Shown here in pieces: positions 17,837 to 26,050 of a stretch of DNA of 34,674 nt (positions are counted from its first letter, which is position 1; every line of letters begins with the position of its first letter). A program made the position numbers and the translations under genes. The notes beneath the pieces are model-generated. The model searched no databases. It was given only the letters and a program-made list of their open reading frames with translations, and was not told the DNA's origin. The DNA comes from Microbacteriaceae bacterium (GTDB lineage Bacteria > Actinomycetota > Actinomycetes > Actinomycetales > Microbacteriaceae), in assembly GCA_947443745.1 (NCBI GenBank), contig CANEXL010000008.1, forward strand, positions 1 to 34,674, in the 5' to 3' direction.

Positions 17837-20734
17837 GTGGCTGCCAAACCACGCGTACACGAAATCGCTGCTGAATATGGCATCGATAGCAAGCATGCTC
17901 TCGCGAAGTTGAAAGACCTCGGCGAGTTCGTCAAAGGACCTTCGTCCACTATTGAACCTCCCGTAGCGCGCAAGCTACGTGCCGCCCTTGAGGCTGAGGG
18001 CAACAAGCCCGCGACTGCTAAGGATGCTGTTGGGGATGCCGCTGGAGCGAAAGCTTCGGCGCCCGCTTCGGTTCCGTCTGCTCAGGCTCCGGCTCCGACC
18101 ACGACGGCCGCCAGCGCGCCGGCGGCTCCATCAGCCCCTGCTGCTCCCGCATCCAGCGCGACACCGGGCCCCGCGGCTCCTGCCGCGCCGTCCGCTCCTG
18201 CCGCTGCCGAAGCACCCGCCTCTGTGCCGTCCGCACAGGCACCGGCTCCCAGCACAGCTGGATCGACTCCCTCGACTCCAGCACCCGCTCCGTCGGCAGC
18301 ACCCACCTCGGCTTCGTCTGCTGCTCCAGCGGCTCCCGCCGATGCTGGCGCTCCCACCGATGGTGCAGCTCCCAAGGCTCCCGGCTCCACGCGTCCCGGC
18401 AATAACCCCTTCGCTTCGGCGCAGGGCATGGGTACGCGTCCCGCCGGTGCACCTCGTCCCGGCAACAACCCCGTCGCTTCGGCGCAGGGCATGGGCACCC
18501 GTCCCGCCGGAACCCCCGGTCCCAGCAACATTCCTCGCCCCATGGCTCCTCGTCCCGGTGGCAGCATGCCTCGTCCCGGTGGCGCAGGTGGCCCCGGTGG
18601 TCGTCCCGGCGGTCCCGGTCGTCCCGGCGGTGCCGGAACAAGCTTCCAGCGTCCCGGTGGCGCCGGCGGCGCTCGTCCCGGCTTTGCCGGCGCTGGTGCT
18701 GGTGCACCCGGTGCTCCAGGTGGAGCAGCTCGTCCCGGCTTTGGCCCCAACCGTCCCCCCGCTGGTGGTGCAGGCGGCCGCGGCCGTGGCCCCGGTGGTG
18801 GAACCGCTGGTGCGTTTGGTCGCGGAGGCGGCAAGAGCAAGGCACGTAAGTCGAAGCGGACCAAAAGGGCCGAGTTCGAGCTGCGCGAAGCCCCTTCGCT
18901 TGGTGGCGTTAGCGTTCCCCGTGGCGATGGCACGACGGTCATCCGTCTTCGTCGTGGCGCCTCGATCTCTGACTTCGCCGACAAGATCAACGCCAGCCCC
19001 GGCAACCTGGTAACCGTTCTCTTCCACCTCGGTGAGATGGCAACGGCCACGGAGTCTCTCGATGAGGCCACGTTCCAGGTTCTCGGTGAAGAACTGGGAT
19101 TCAGAATTCTTGTTGTCAGCCCCGAAGAGGAAGACAAGGAGCTTCTCGAAGCCTTCGACATCGACCTCGAGCAGGAGCTTGAAGACGAGACCGACGAAGA
19201 TCTCGAGATTCGTCCCCCCGTCGTCACCGTCATGGGTCACGTTGACCATGGAAAGACGCGCCTGCTCGACAGCATCCGTAAAACGAATGTTGTTGCGGGC
19301 GAAGCCGGTGGAATCACGCAGCACATTGGTGCGTACCAGGTTCACACCATGCACGAGGGTATCGAACGCGCCATCACCTTCATTGACACACCGGGCCACG
19401 AGGCGTTTACCGCCATGCGTGCCCGTGGTGCGCAGGCAACTGACATCGCGATCCTTGTGGTGGCAGCAGACGACGGCATCATGCCTCAGACCATTGAGGC
19501 ACTCAACCACGCGCAAGCCGCTGGGGTGCCCATCGTTGTGGCCGTCAACAAGGTTGACAAGCCCGACGCCAACCCGGCCAAGGTTCGTCAGCAGCTCACC
19601 GAATTCGGCCTCGTTGCCGAAGAGTACGGAGGAGACGTCATGTTCGTCGACGTTTCGGCCCTCACCGGTTTGAACGTTGACGCTCTGCTCGATGCCGTTC
19701 TGCTCACCGCAGACGCTGGCCTCGACCTGCGCGCGAACCCCAACAAGGCCGCACGCGGTATCGCTATCGAGGCTCGCCTCGATAAGGGCCGTGGCGCCGT
19801 GGCAACCGTACTCATTGAGTCGGGAACCCTCCGCGTTGGTGACGCCATCGTTGCGGGTACGGCTTATGGCCGCGTTCGCGCCATGATGGATGAGAACGGT
19901 GACCCCGTCAAGGAAGCCACTCCTTCTCGTCCCGTCCAGGTTCAGGGTCTCTCGAGCGTTCCTCGCGCCGGCGACACCTTCCTCGTTACGGCAGAAGACC
20001 GCACGGCTCGTCAGATCGCTGAGAAGCGTGAAGCTGCCGAACGTAACGCTCTGCTGGCGAAGGGTCGCAAGCGTATCTCGCTTGAAGACTTCACGCGTGC
20101 TCTCGAAGAGGGCAAGGTCGAGTCGCTCAACCTCATCATCAAGGGTGACGTTTCGGGTGCTGTTGAAGCCCTCGAAGAGTCGCTCCTCAAGATCGAGGTC
20201 GACGACTCCGTGCAGCTGCGCATCATCCACCGTGGTGTGGGTGCGGTCACCGAGAGCGACGTCAACCTCGCTACGGTCGACAACGCCGTCATCATCGGAT
20301 TCAACGTTCGCCCCGACGTCAAAGCACGTGAACGTGCTGCGCGTGAGGGTGTCGACATCCGGTTCTACTCGGTCATCTATGGTGCCCTCGAAGACATTGA
20401 GCACTCCCTCAAGGGCATGCTCAAGCCTGAATTCGAAGAGATCCAGTCGGGTGTTGCCGAGGTTCGAGAGATCTTCCGCTCGAGCAAGTTCGGAAACGTT
20501 GCCGGTTGTATCGTTCGCAGCGGAACCATCACGCGAAACTCGAAGGCCCGCGTTATTCGCGAGGGCATCGTTATCGCCGATGGTCTTGCCATCGAGTCGC
20601 TTCGTCGCTTCAAGGATGACGCCACCGAGGTCCGCACGGACTTCGAGTGTGGTATCGGCCTGGGTAAGTACAACGACATCATGCTCGGCGACGAGATCGA
20701 GACGATCGAGATGAAAGAAAAGCCCCGCGTCTAA
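17837..20734 (+). CDS. infB: translation initiation factor IF-2
   Basis: The GTPase that brings initiator tRNA to the 30S subunit and promotes subunit joining (965 aa). It begins with the short IF2 N-terminal domain ([21 protein letters not shown]), then a long low-complexity region of Ala/Pro/Ser (about 60-190) and Gly/Pro/Arg repeats (about 185-330), and a basic [12 protein letters not shown] stretch. The second IF2_N domain follows, then the G domain with G1 GHVDHGKT (467-474), DTPGHEAF and [10 protein letters not shown], and domains II to IV. The GTG start has AGGAG at 17828-17832. A strong hairpin terminator follows the stop. The GC-rich repeat region explains the very long spurious open frames on the other strand. 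Confidence 0.97.
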   Translation: MAAKPRVHEIAAEYGIDSKHALAKLKDLGEFVKGPSSTIEPPVARKLRAALEAEGNKPATAKDAVGDAAGAKASAPASVPSAQAPAPTTTAASAPAAPSAPAAPASSATPGPAAPAAPSAPAAAEAPASVPSAQAPAPSTAGSTPSTPAPAPSAAPTSASSAAPAAPADAGAPTDGAAPKAPGSTRPGNNPFASAQGMGTRPAGAPRPGNNPVASAQGMGTRPAGTPGPSNIPRPMAPRPGGSMPRPGGAGGPGGRPGGPGRPGGAGTSFQRPGGAGGARPGFAGAGAGAPGAPGGAARPGFGPNRPPAGGAGGRGRGPGGGTAGAFGRGGGKSKARKSKRTKRAEFELREAPSLGGVSVPRGDGTTVIRLRRGASISDFADKINASPGNLVTVLFHLGEMATATESLDEATFQVLGEELGFRILVVSPEEEDKELLEAFDIDLEQELEDETDEDLEIRPPVVTVMGHVDHGKTRLLDSIRKTNVVAGEAGGITQHIGAYQVHTMHEGIERAITFIDTPGHEAFTAMRARGAQATDIAILVVAADDGIMPQTIEALNHAQAAGVPIVVAVNKVDKPDANPAKVRQQLTEFGLVAEEYGGDVMFVDVSALTGLNVDALLDAVLLTADAGLDLRANPNKAARGIAIEARLDKGRGAVATVLIESGTLRVGDAIVAGTAYGRVRAMMDENGDPVKEATPSRPVQVQGLSSVPRAGDTFLVTAEDRTARQIAEKREAAERNALLAKGRKRISLEDFTRALEEGKVESLNLIIKGDVSGAVEALEESLLKIEVDDSVQLRIIHRGVGAVTESDVNLATVDNAVIIGFNVRPDVKARERAAREGVDIRFYSVIYGALEDIEHSLKGMLKPEFEEIQSGVAEVREIFRSSKFGNVAGCIVRSGTITRNSKARVIREGIVIADGLAIESLRRFKDDATEVRTDFECGIGLGKYNDIMLGDEIETIEMKEKPRV
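18392..18517 (+). repeat. 63-bp in-frame duplication inside infB
   Basis: Two near-identical 63-bp copies (18392-18454 and 18455-18517) encode a 21-residue repeat of the form [21 protein letters not shown]. They are followed by shorter Arg-Pro-Gly-Gly units. Repeats of this kind are usual in the disordered N-terminal region of actinobacterial IF-2. Confidence 0.85.
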
Positions 20735-20741
20735 ACCTTGT

Positions 20742-20786
20742 AAGAAAGGGGTCACGCCGCGCAACCCGCAGCATGACCCCTTTCTT
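20742..20786 (+). terminator. strong hairpin terminator after infB
   Basis: A perfect 13-bp stem is formed by AAGAAAGGGGTCA (20742-20754) and TGACCCCTTTCTT (20774-20786) around a 19-base loop. It begins 8 bases after the infB stop, and its 3' arm is T-rich. It separates infB from rbfA, so rbfA probably has a separate promoter or depends on partial readthrough. Confidence 0.8.
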
Positions 20787-20824
20787 GCTCCACTTTTCAC
20801 CAGAGACAACAGATAGGCACCAAC

Positions 20825-21334
20825 ATGGTCGATCACGCCAGAGCACGCAAGCTCGGTGAACGCATCAAGGTCATCGTGGCCGAAGCTCTCGAGCGCGGTG
20901 TCGTCAAAGACACTCGCCTCGGCTTTGTCACGATTACGGATGTTCGCTGCACCGGCGACCTTCAGCACGCCACAATTTTTTACACCGTTTACGGCAGTGA
21001 CGAAGAGCGGGCCGAGACGCAGGCGGCCCTCAAAGCCAACACCGGGCGCATCCGGGGTGAAGTGGGGCGTAATCTCAACATTCGTCTGACCCCCGTCATC
21101 GAGTTCATGCTCGACGCGTTGCCAGAGAATGCCCAGAGCATCAACGACTTGCTGGAGAAGGCGCGCGAGCAGGACTCAGCGGTCGAGGGCATGGCGAAAA
21201 ACGCGGTTTATGCCGGCGACGCCGACCCCTACGTCAAGCCTCGCGAAATCCACGACGAAGAATCAGCGCCTCGCATCAACCCGTGGGCTGATGGAGTGGG
21301 CGACGACGAAGATTCCTCGGCCGACAAAGCCTAA
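20825..21334 (+). CDS. rbfA: ribosome-binding factor A
   Basis: Assembly factor that binds the 30S subunit and helps 16S rRNA 5' end maturation, especially in the cold. The 169-residue protein has the RbfA KH-like fold: VDHARARKLGERIKVIVAEAL, GFVTITDVRCTGDLQHATIFYTVYG, and RGEVGRNLNIRLTPVIEFMLD. An extra acidic tail of about 45 residues (rich in Asp, Glu, Ser and Ala) follows, common in actinobacteria. The ATG at 20825 has only a weak AGG (20815-20817) before it. The gene lies just beyond the infB terminator and ends the plus-strand translation block. Confidence 0.93.
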   Translation: MVDHARARKLGERIKVIVAEALERGVVKDTRLGFVTITDVRCTGDLQHATIFYTVYGSDEERAETQAALKANTGRIRGEVGRNLNIRLTPVIEFMLDALPENAQSINDLLEKAREQDSAVEGMAKNAVYAGDADPYVKPREIHDEESAPRINPWADGVGDDEDSSADKA

Positions 21335-21378
21335 ATCTTCCCGATCGATGGTGACGCTCTGACGGGACCGAGAAAGCC

Positions 21379-21675
21379 TTACGGCGCCTGTGGTGTCGCT
21401 GGCTTCGTGCCCTTCAGGCGGTGCACCTCAGCGTCGATAGCGGCTTCGCTCATAATTCTTGGATTGCGAGCATACGCGTCAATCCCGGTAAAGAGCGCTC
21501 CAATACCCATGCCGAAGATGGCCCAGATCGGCCAGTAGTACGTTCCAAAGCTGGTCAGCGCCCAGATGATGGTGAGCATGACAGTGACAGCCAACCAAAT
21601 CCAGAGGTACCCCTTGAAATCTGCCTGTTTCTTGAGTTGCTTCTTGGCAATCTCGCGAATTTCGTTCTCATCCAT
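21379..21675 (-). CDS. 2TM domain protein
   Basis: A 98-residue protein with an N-terminal charged helix (MDENEIREIAKKQLKKQADF), two membrane spans (about 23-41 and 44-64) and a cytoplasmic tail. This is the layout of the 2TM domain family, whose role is unknown; some members are fused to histidine kinases or adhere to other membrane proteins. The ATG at 21675 is preceded, 7 bases away on its strand, by TAAACT, and there is no ribosome binding site, so a leaderless mRNA is likely. It lies 21 bases downstream of the nucleotidyltransferase gene of the glycosylation-like cassette on the same strand but appears to have its own promoter. Confidence 0.75.
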   Translation of the reverse strand: MDENEIREIAKKQLKKQADFKGYLWIWLAVTVMLTIIWALTSFGTYYWPIWAIFGMGIGALFTGIDAYARNPRIMSEAAIDAEVHRLKGTKPATPQAP

Positions 21676-21682
21676 GTAAAAA

Positions 21683-21688
21683 AGTTTA
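21683..21688 (-). promoter_or_regulatory. -10 box of the 2TM gene (leaderless candidate)
   Basis: On the minus strand TAAACT is followed by 7 bases and the ATG at 21675. The match to the consensus is 4 of 6. No clear -35 was found; it would fall within the end of the nucleotidyltransferase gene. Confidence 0.5.
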
Positions 21689-21696
21689 GCCCGGGG

Positions 21697-22797
21697 CTAT
21701 TTGTGAGTGCTCATTTTAAAGAAACCTTTCAGCCCCTGTTCATGAAGCTCTTGCCGCGCTCCCCGCAGGTACAGCGATAACGCGCGAGCCCGAAGAGGGA
21801 CAGCATTTCGAGGAACCGCGTCGTGAAGGCCCAATTGCCTCACGATAAGTGGCTGCTGCACGGTGAGCATCAGAAGTCGACTCAGAAAAATGCTCGATGT
21901 GTTCTTGGAAATGTCGAGCAACGTTATTGCCCGAGGGCTGCGCAGCGACGAGAGTGCATCCAGAACCTGCGACGGCACCGCTACGTGATATTTCTCGCGA
22001 AGCACGCGTAATTGACGTGTCACGGGGCGAGCCCAGCCGAGGGAACGAACCTCGCTGACGAAGAGCTCCCAATCGATTGTCGTCTCCGCGATAAGAAGCG
22101 ACGCATCCAGAACCCACCGGATGGGCGAGACCTCATTGCGTGCAGCACCATGCATGAGCGTGTGCAGCATGTGGTCGGTGGGGGAGAGCGTGAATGCCGC
22201 GAAACCAGAGACGGTCACGGCAACTTTGCGCGCGAAGAGCCGGTCTTCGAAACCAGGGTCCAACATCCCCATGTACAGGCCCCACTGCAGGTCGACGGCC
22301 TCCGTGCCGCGTTGCATGTTGATGCCAATTTTGTTATTGAGAAAGATGTCGGGACTCTTGTGGCCATCGGCCCGAAAACCCGCGGCGGCCAGTTTTTTAT
22401 GAACGGATGCTCGATCCTGCTGCCGAACCAAAATGTCCATGTCGTCACAGGGTCGCGTCGGCGGATCGGACCCATAGACCAGGGTTTGCAAGGCTAGGCC
22501 CTTCAAAATGAGGTAGTCCTCAGGTTGCAGAATGGTATTCACCGACGTGAGCGTCGGCATGCCCTGCACATTGAACAGGTACCAATACCGGGTGTAGATG
22601 CCCTTGAGAATGCCGTGATTGCGGGCGGTAATCCCGAGTCGTTCGAGTTTGCGATACAGATAAGGAACCAGTCGCTGGGAGCCACCGTCGATGTCATCCA
22701 TGGGCACAACGCGTTCCCACTCGCGCAGAGCGGCCTCGGTGTCTTCAGGCGCGGCAAGGCAAGCAGCGACGACCAGATCTTCGGGGATAACGCTCAC
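21697..22797 (-). CDS. NTP_transf_5-family nucleotidyltransferase
   Basis: A 366-residue member of the uncharacterised nucleotidyltransferase family NTP_transf_5 (polymerase-beta-like fold). The core is LILKGLALQTLVYGSDPPTR followed by the metal-binding DDMDILV (Asp119 and Asp121), then ADGHKSPDIF and VDLQWGL. The C-terminal part is helical, with a DHMLHTLMHGA motif. Members are found beside PqqD-like and HprK-like genes in lasso-peptide and polysaccharide loci; in one lasso pathway (pseudomycoidin) such a protein was reported to help add a sugar. The GTG start lies in the third copy of a 14-bp tandem repeat that separates it from the preceding glycosyltransferase gene. It is the last gene of the five-gene cassette. 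Confidence 0.8.
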   Translation of the reverse strand: MSVIPEDLVVAACLAAPEDTEAALREWERVVPMDDIDGGSQRLVPYLYRKLERLGITARNHGILKGIYTRYWYLFNVQGMPTLTSVNTILQPEDYLILKGLALQTLVYGSDPPTRPCDDMDILVRQQDRASVHKKLAAAGFRADGHKSPDIFLNNKIGINMQRGTEAVDLQWGLYMGMLDPGFEDRLFARKVAVTVSGFAAFTLSPTDHMLHTLMHGAARNEVSPIRWVLDASLLIAETTIDWELFVSEVRSLGWARPVTRQLRVLREKYHVAVPSQVLDALSSLRSPRAITLLDISKNTSSIFLSRLLMLTVQQPLIVRQLGLHDAVPRNAVPLRARALSLYLRGARQELHEQGLKGFFKMSTHK

Positions 22798-22832
22798 GAC
22801 TCGACGCTCACGACTCGACGCTCACGACTCGA
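22791..22832 (-). repeat. 14-bp tandem repeat, three copies, carrying stop/start overlaps
   Basis: The unit (plus strand CGCTCACGACTCGA) occurs perfectly at 22791-22804, 22805-22818 and 22819-22832. On the coding (minus) strand each copy contains GTGA. In the first copy read, TGA is the stop of the GT2 gene (22824-22822); in the last, GTG is the start of the nucleotidyltransferase gene (22797-22795). Between them the repeats make two identical frames, GTG AGC GTC GAG TCG TGA (MSVES), at 22825-22808 and 22811-22794. Each begins within the previous stop and ends within the next start. Confidence 0.95.
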
Positions 22833-23517
22833 CGCCCCGGCGGTCAGCATTTTCCGGATGCCGGAGGCGAATCAGGTCAAAGAATTTGTCGTAGTTTCCG
22901 GCGCGGCGAGAAACGTTGGCGGCGTGGATGCGACGCCGGGCGAGGAGGTCATCAATGCGGACGATCTTCAATCCTTTGTCGTGGGCGCCGAGATACCAAC
23001 GCGCCCACGAGTGGTTATCGCCGTCCATCGGACCGAACGAAGCGAAGGCCGAGCGCCGCACAATCGTCGCCGAATTGATGGGTGCCGTCAGTGTTGTGCC
23101 GAGATGACTGAAGCGCGCTGTTCCTTCGGCGTATCCGGGGTCAATGAAATTGACGATTGTGCCGTAGGCAAGATCAGCATCAGATTGCAGGAGGGCTCGC
23201 ACGAGAGTGCTCACGGCCGCGGGCTCGAGCAGGTCATCGTCGTCGAGAAAATAGAGAATTTCTCCGGTCGTCGCAGCCAACCCGGCAGTTCTGGCAACCC
23301 CAATGCCCGGGCGGTCTGCAATCGTGTGCGGTATGGCGTTCTCCACCAAGTACTCCAGCGTTCCATCCGTGGAATGACCGTAGGCAACAAGAAAATCAAT
23401 ATTTTCATAATCTTGAGCACGCACACTGGCAATCGCTTGGATCAAAAACTCTCGCCGCTCCTGGGTCGGGATGACGACGCTCACGTGAGGCAGGGTGTTG
23501 GCTATGGAGGAACTCAT
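22822..23517 (-). CDS. family 2 glycosyltransferase
   Basis: A 231-residue GT-A fold glycosyltransferase with no membrane span. It starts with the family signature VSVVIPTQERREFLIQAIASV, has the helix RTAGLAATTGEILYF, and then the nucleotide-sugar and metal site LDDDDLLEP (Asp92-Asp95). It would transfer a sugar from a nucleotide donor to an acceptor that cannot be named. The ATG overlaps the stop of the GT4 gene by 4 bases (ATGA), so the two are coupled. Its own stop lies in the 14-bp tandem repeat leading to the nucleotidyltransferase gene. It is rather short for the family, but the catalytic core is complete. Confidence 0.88.
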   Translation of the reverse strand: MSSSIANTLPHVSVVIPTQERREFLIQAIASVRAQDYENIDFLVAYGHSTDGTLEYLVENAIPHTIADRPGIGVARTAGLAATTGEILYFLDDDDLLEPAAVSTLVRALLQSDADLAYGTIVNFIDPGYAEGTARFSHLGTTLTAPINSATIVRRSAFASFGPMDGDNHSWARWYLGAHDKGLKIVRIDDLLARRRIHAANVSRRAGNYDKFFDLIRLRHPENADRRGVES

Positions 23518-24632
23518 GGTGTGGTGATCCCCTCGTACAGGGCGAGGTAGCTCGCCACACAGGCGTCAAGAGAAAAGGTTTCAACGGCATCGCGGCGGGC
23601 CTGGGCGCCAAATGTCGTGGCTGCCGCAGGATCTGTCGCCATGAAATACAGCGTCGCCGAGAGGTCAAAGATATCTCCCGGCCGAAACAACATGCCGTTT
23701 TCTCGATGGTGAACAACTTCGGGAAGTCCGCCGGAGCGAGAAGCCACGACAGCCCTGCCCGCCATCAGCGCTTCGGCAGCCACGAGCCCGAAGGGCTCCT
23801 GCCAGATGGACGGCACCACGACGAAATGAGAGTTTTTCAGATGGTCGGCGATGTTCGCTCGGGATGTCCAGCCGAGAAGTTCGACGCTTTCCTCAAGCCC
23901 GAGATGGCGAATGTAGCGCTCGAGAGCTACTCGCTCAGGGCCTTCGCCGGCAATCTTGAGCCGAGCAGGGCCGATGCGAGGAAGCAGTGTGGACCATGCC
24001 GAAAGAAGGACTGGGAACCCTTTTTCGGGGGAGAGACGCCCCGATGCAAAGACCTGCAGATCAGTGGTCGGTGGTGGTTGGGGAACGGGGCGTTGGGCGA
24101 CGCCATTCAGGATGAGGTGCGTGCGGTGCCCAAGTGCCGGGAAATGGCGCAAAAAATCATCGAAGACGAATCGTGAAACGGCCACCACCGCATCACTGAT
24201 GTCGTTGGGTAAAGCGAGGAGCGCGAGATATGTAGGCGTGGGATTGTCGACGATGTTGTGCAGAGTGTGCACCACCTTTGCCCCCGTGGCAACTTTGATG
24301 GCCTTGAGGAGAAGGGTGTCTTGTCCGCCAGCATTGTGAAAATGAATCACGTCGGGCGCAAATTCCGTCGCAATTCGATTCATCTGCGACGAAACGACAT
24401 GAAGCCCGTGCGCCCCGAGGGGCCCTTTCATCGCCGCAAAGTTAAAGCGGTGGATGGGTGGGCCGTCGGAGGCGTCATCCAGAACGTAGGGCGGGTCATC
24501 CGGGGAGGACGTTTGGGCAAAAATGAGAACGTCGTTTCCCCCGCGACTCATCGCCGACGAAATATCGTGAACGAAGTTCTCGCGCCCTCCTTGGACGGGG
24601 AGGTAGGGGAACGCCCACTGCAAAATCTTCAT
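23514..24632 (-). CDS. family 4 glycosyltransferase
   Basis: A 372-residue GT-B fold retaining glycosyltransferase. The N-terminal half has the glycine-rich acceptor loop LPVQGGRENFVHD and DVIHFHNAGG. The C-terminal half has the donor site: ASGRLSPEKG, KIAGEGPER, and the E-x7-E motif Glu279...Glu287 in EPFGLVAAEA. Such enzymes build capsules, lipoglycans or glycosylated natural products. There is no signal peptide or membrane span. The ATG overlaps the HprK-like gene's stop by 4 bases, and its stop overlaps the GT2 start by 4 bases, so it is part of one coupled unit. Confidence 0.92.
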   Translation of the reverse strand: MKILQWAFPYLPVQGGRENFVHDISSAMSRGGNDVLIFAQTSSPDDPPYVLDDASDGPPIHRFNFAAMKGPLGAHGLHVVSSQMNRIATEFAPDVIHFHNAGGQDTLLLKAIKVATGAKVVHTLHNIVDNPTPTYLALLALPNDISDAVVAVSRFVFDDFLRHFPALGHRTHLILNGVAQRPVPQPPPTTDLQVFASGRLSPEKGFPVLLSAWSTLLPRIGPARLKIAGEGPERVALERYIRHLGLEESVELLGWTSRANIADHLKNSHFVVVPSIWQEPFGLVAAEALMAGRAVVASRSGGLPEVVHHRENGMLFRPGDIFDLSATLYFMATDPAAATTFGAQARRDAVETFSLDACVASYLALYEGITTP

Positions 24633-25624
24633 GAGTCCACCAGGTTCGCTACTTTGTTGAGGGCCGGTCGCAGGTCGGGGGTCACGACCATGGAATAGAG
24701 CGGGATCTCGCGGGTGAGATTCTTGAGCGCCTGCAGGGTTCGCGCGGGGTGCATGCCCATGCCCAGTGAATTGGGAGCGAGCGCGGCGATGACAGCGTCA
24801 ACGCCCACGGCCGAAAAAGAAAATTTGGCACCCACGGTGGGAACCACAATCGCGGTGATTTTTTGGCGTGGTGTCATGGCATCCGGTGCAACGCTGTCAA
24901 GAAAAAAGAGATCCTTGTCCTCGCCCTCTTCGAGCACGTGAGGGGCGTAAGAAGACCACGCCGGGCTCGACTTCGCCAACTTGAGGGTCTTGAAAATTGA
25001 GAACAGTTCGTGATTTTGGCGAGCCCGAACGTTGGAATCAATCAGGAGAAAGTCGTCGCCGAGCGACGTGAATCCTTCAAGAACTCCGGCCGCAACGAGC
25101 GAGGACTTACCAGATCCGCCACGATTCGTGATGAGAATGCCGTTTTGATTGTTTCCGAGTGTCCCGCCGTGCACGGAGTCCAAGGACAGCTCAGCCAGAA
25201 ATCCCTGCAGGACGACACGCATATATTCGGGACGTGTGAGCAGTTGCTCCGTCACTGCCGCAATCACCAAAACGAAGATCTTCGTGTCTTCATTCCAGAA
25301 AAGAAGAGAGTGAGAACTTCCAAAGTACTGGCAGGTCACAGCACCGTCGCTCAGCCTCGGGGAGTGCCAGCGCCAGGGGATGCGCTCAACGGGAATGTCC
25401 GTATCTTCGCGAAAAACCACTAGAAGTCGCGTCTCTGGCGTTGCGTCGTCCGTGGTGATGAGGTGACTCATTGTCTGGAGGAACGAATTCAATCGCTGAC
25501 GTTGTGACGTTTCAACCGAGACGACGTGATGACCGAACTGGGCAGAAGCTTTCACGGTTGACGCGCCATCAAAGCTGTCGACGAGTTGTTGGTAATAGGG
25601 AGCAACCCCCGGTGTTGTCATCAC
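24629..25624 (-). CDS. HprK-like P-loop kinase
   Basis: A 331-residue protein whose C-terminal half resembles the catalytic domain of HPr kinase/phosphorylase: a conserved His152 (DSVHGGTLG), P-loop NRGGSGKSS with Lys173, and LGDDFLLID with the paired Asp190-Asp191. The N-terminal 150 residues are not recognised. True HprK acts on HPr, but relatives next to PqqD-like proteins phosphorylate or otherwise modify lasso peptides, or occur in surface-polysaccharide loci. Two starts are possible: GTG 25624 (4-base overlap with the pqqD-like stop, like other junctions here) and ATG 25621 (1-base overlap). It is the second gene of the cassette. The target is unknown. Confidence 0.8.
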   Translation of the reverse strand: MMTTPGVAPYYQQLVDSFDGASTVKASAQFGHHVVSVETSQRQRLNSFLQTMSHLITTDDATPETRLLVVFREDTDIPVERIPWRWHSPRLSDGAVTCQYFGSSHSLLFWNEDTKIFVLVIAAVTEQLLTRPEYMRVVLQGFLAELSLDSVHGGTLGNNQNGILITNRGGSGKSSLVAAGVLEGFTSLGDDFLLIDSNVRARQNHELFSIFKTLKLAKSSPAWSSYAPHVLEEGEDKDLFFLDSVAPDAMTPRQKITAIVVPTVGAKFSFSAVGVDAVIAALAPNSLGMGMHPARTLQALKNLTREIPLYSMVVTPDLRPALNKVANLVDS

Positions 25625-25962
25625 CGGAGCTTGGGCCAGCCGTCTTCGTCGACTTCGTGGATGGGATCGGCGAGGAGCAACTCGCTCATCTCCGTGTATT
25701 TGAGAAAGGCGATGCTGGCATCGACGGCGGTATCCGGGAGAGGCACGGCGTCACCTTCGAATACTCCCTCGGTCGTCATCAGAGAAAGAACAGAAACCTC
25801 CTCTGGCGAGAACGTGTTTTCTCCCGCCAGAACTTTGGCCCAGACCGCTCCGCCCAGCGGCGTCAGGGAGTAGTAGGCGCCCGTCCTCAGATTGATGAGG
25901 ATGGTGTCCTCACCAATGGTGTCCCCGATGAAGTCCCGAGATTGGGTCATTCTAAAAGCCAT
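25621..25962 (-). CDS. PqqD-like protein (RiPP recognition element type)
   Basis: A 113-residue protein with the PqqD fold: the strand pattern DTILINLRTGAYYSLTPLGGAVW followed by a helical region (FSPEEVSVLSLMTT) is the typical PqqD signature. In RiPP pathways this domain binds leader peptides and presents them to modifying enzymes; in other loci its role is open. The C-terminal 45 residues are rich in acidic residues and not recognised. The ATG at 25962 has no ribosome binding site at normal distance, but TATGCT ends 6 bases before it on the same strand, which fits a leaderless start. An ATG at 25950 is an alternative. It is the promoter-proximal gene of the five-gene cassette. Confidence 0.82.
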   Translation of the reverse strand: MAFRMTQSRDFIGDTIGEDTILINLRTGAYYSLTPLGGAVWAKVLAGENTFSPEEVSVLSLMTTEGVFEGDAVPLPDTAVDASIAFLKYTEMSELLLADPIHEVDEDGWPKLR

Positions 25963-25968
25963 TTACCG

Positions 25969-25974
25969 AGCATA
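25969..25974 (-). promoter_or_regulatory. -10 box of the pqqD-like cassette (leaderless candidate)
   Basis: TATGCT on the minus strand ends 6 bases before the ATG at 25962. It lies in the 88-base gap (25963-26050) between the mutY stop and the cassette. No good -35 was seen. Confidence 0.4.
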
Positions 25975-26050
25975 TCTTCCTCAGAGAAACAACAGCAGTT
26001 GCGTTGGGCGTTTTCTTTGCGAGATTTCCATCAGATAGATGGATCGCCCT

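Noticed and set aside
18131-20968. A 945-codon open frame on the minus strand across infB
   Set aside because: It is a shadow of the GC-rich infB gene; its translation is low-complexity (Gly/Thr/Arg-rich) with no known domain, while the plus strand encodes a complete IF-2 with all G motifs.
21697-25962. A complete lasso-peptide biosynthetic cluster
   Set aside because: No asparagine-synthetase-like cyclase, no transglutaminase-like protease and no precursor peptide are present in the window; only tailoring-type genes are.
25981-26031. A 16-codon minus-strand frame (MEISQRKRPTQLLLFL) between mutY and the pqqD-like gene, considered as a RiPP precursor
   Set aside because: It has no ribosome binding site at normal distance, is very short, lacks a leader/core layout and could occur by chance. 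Conservation in relatives would be needed to revive it.
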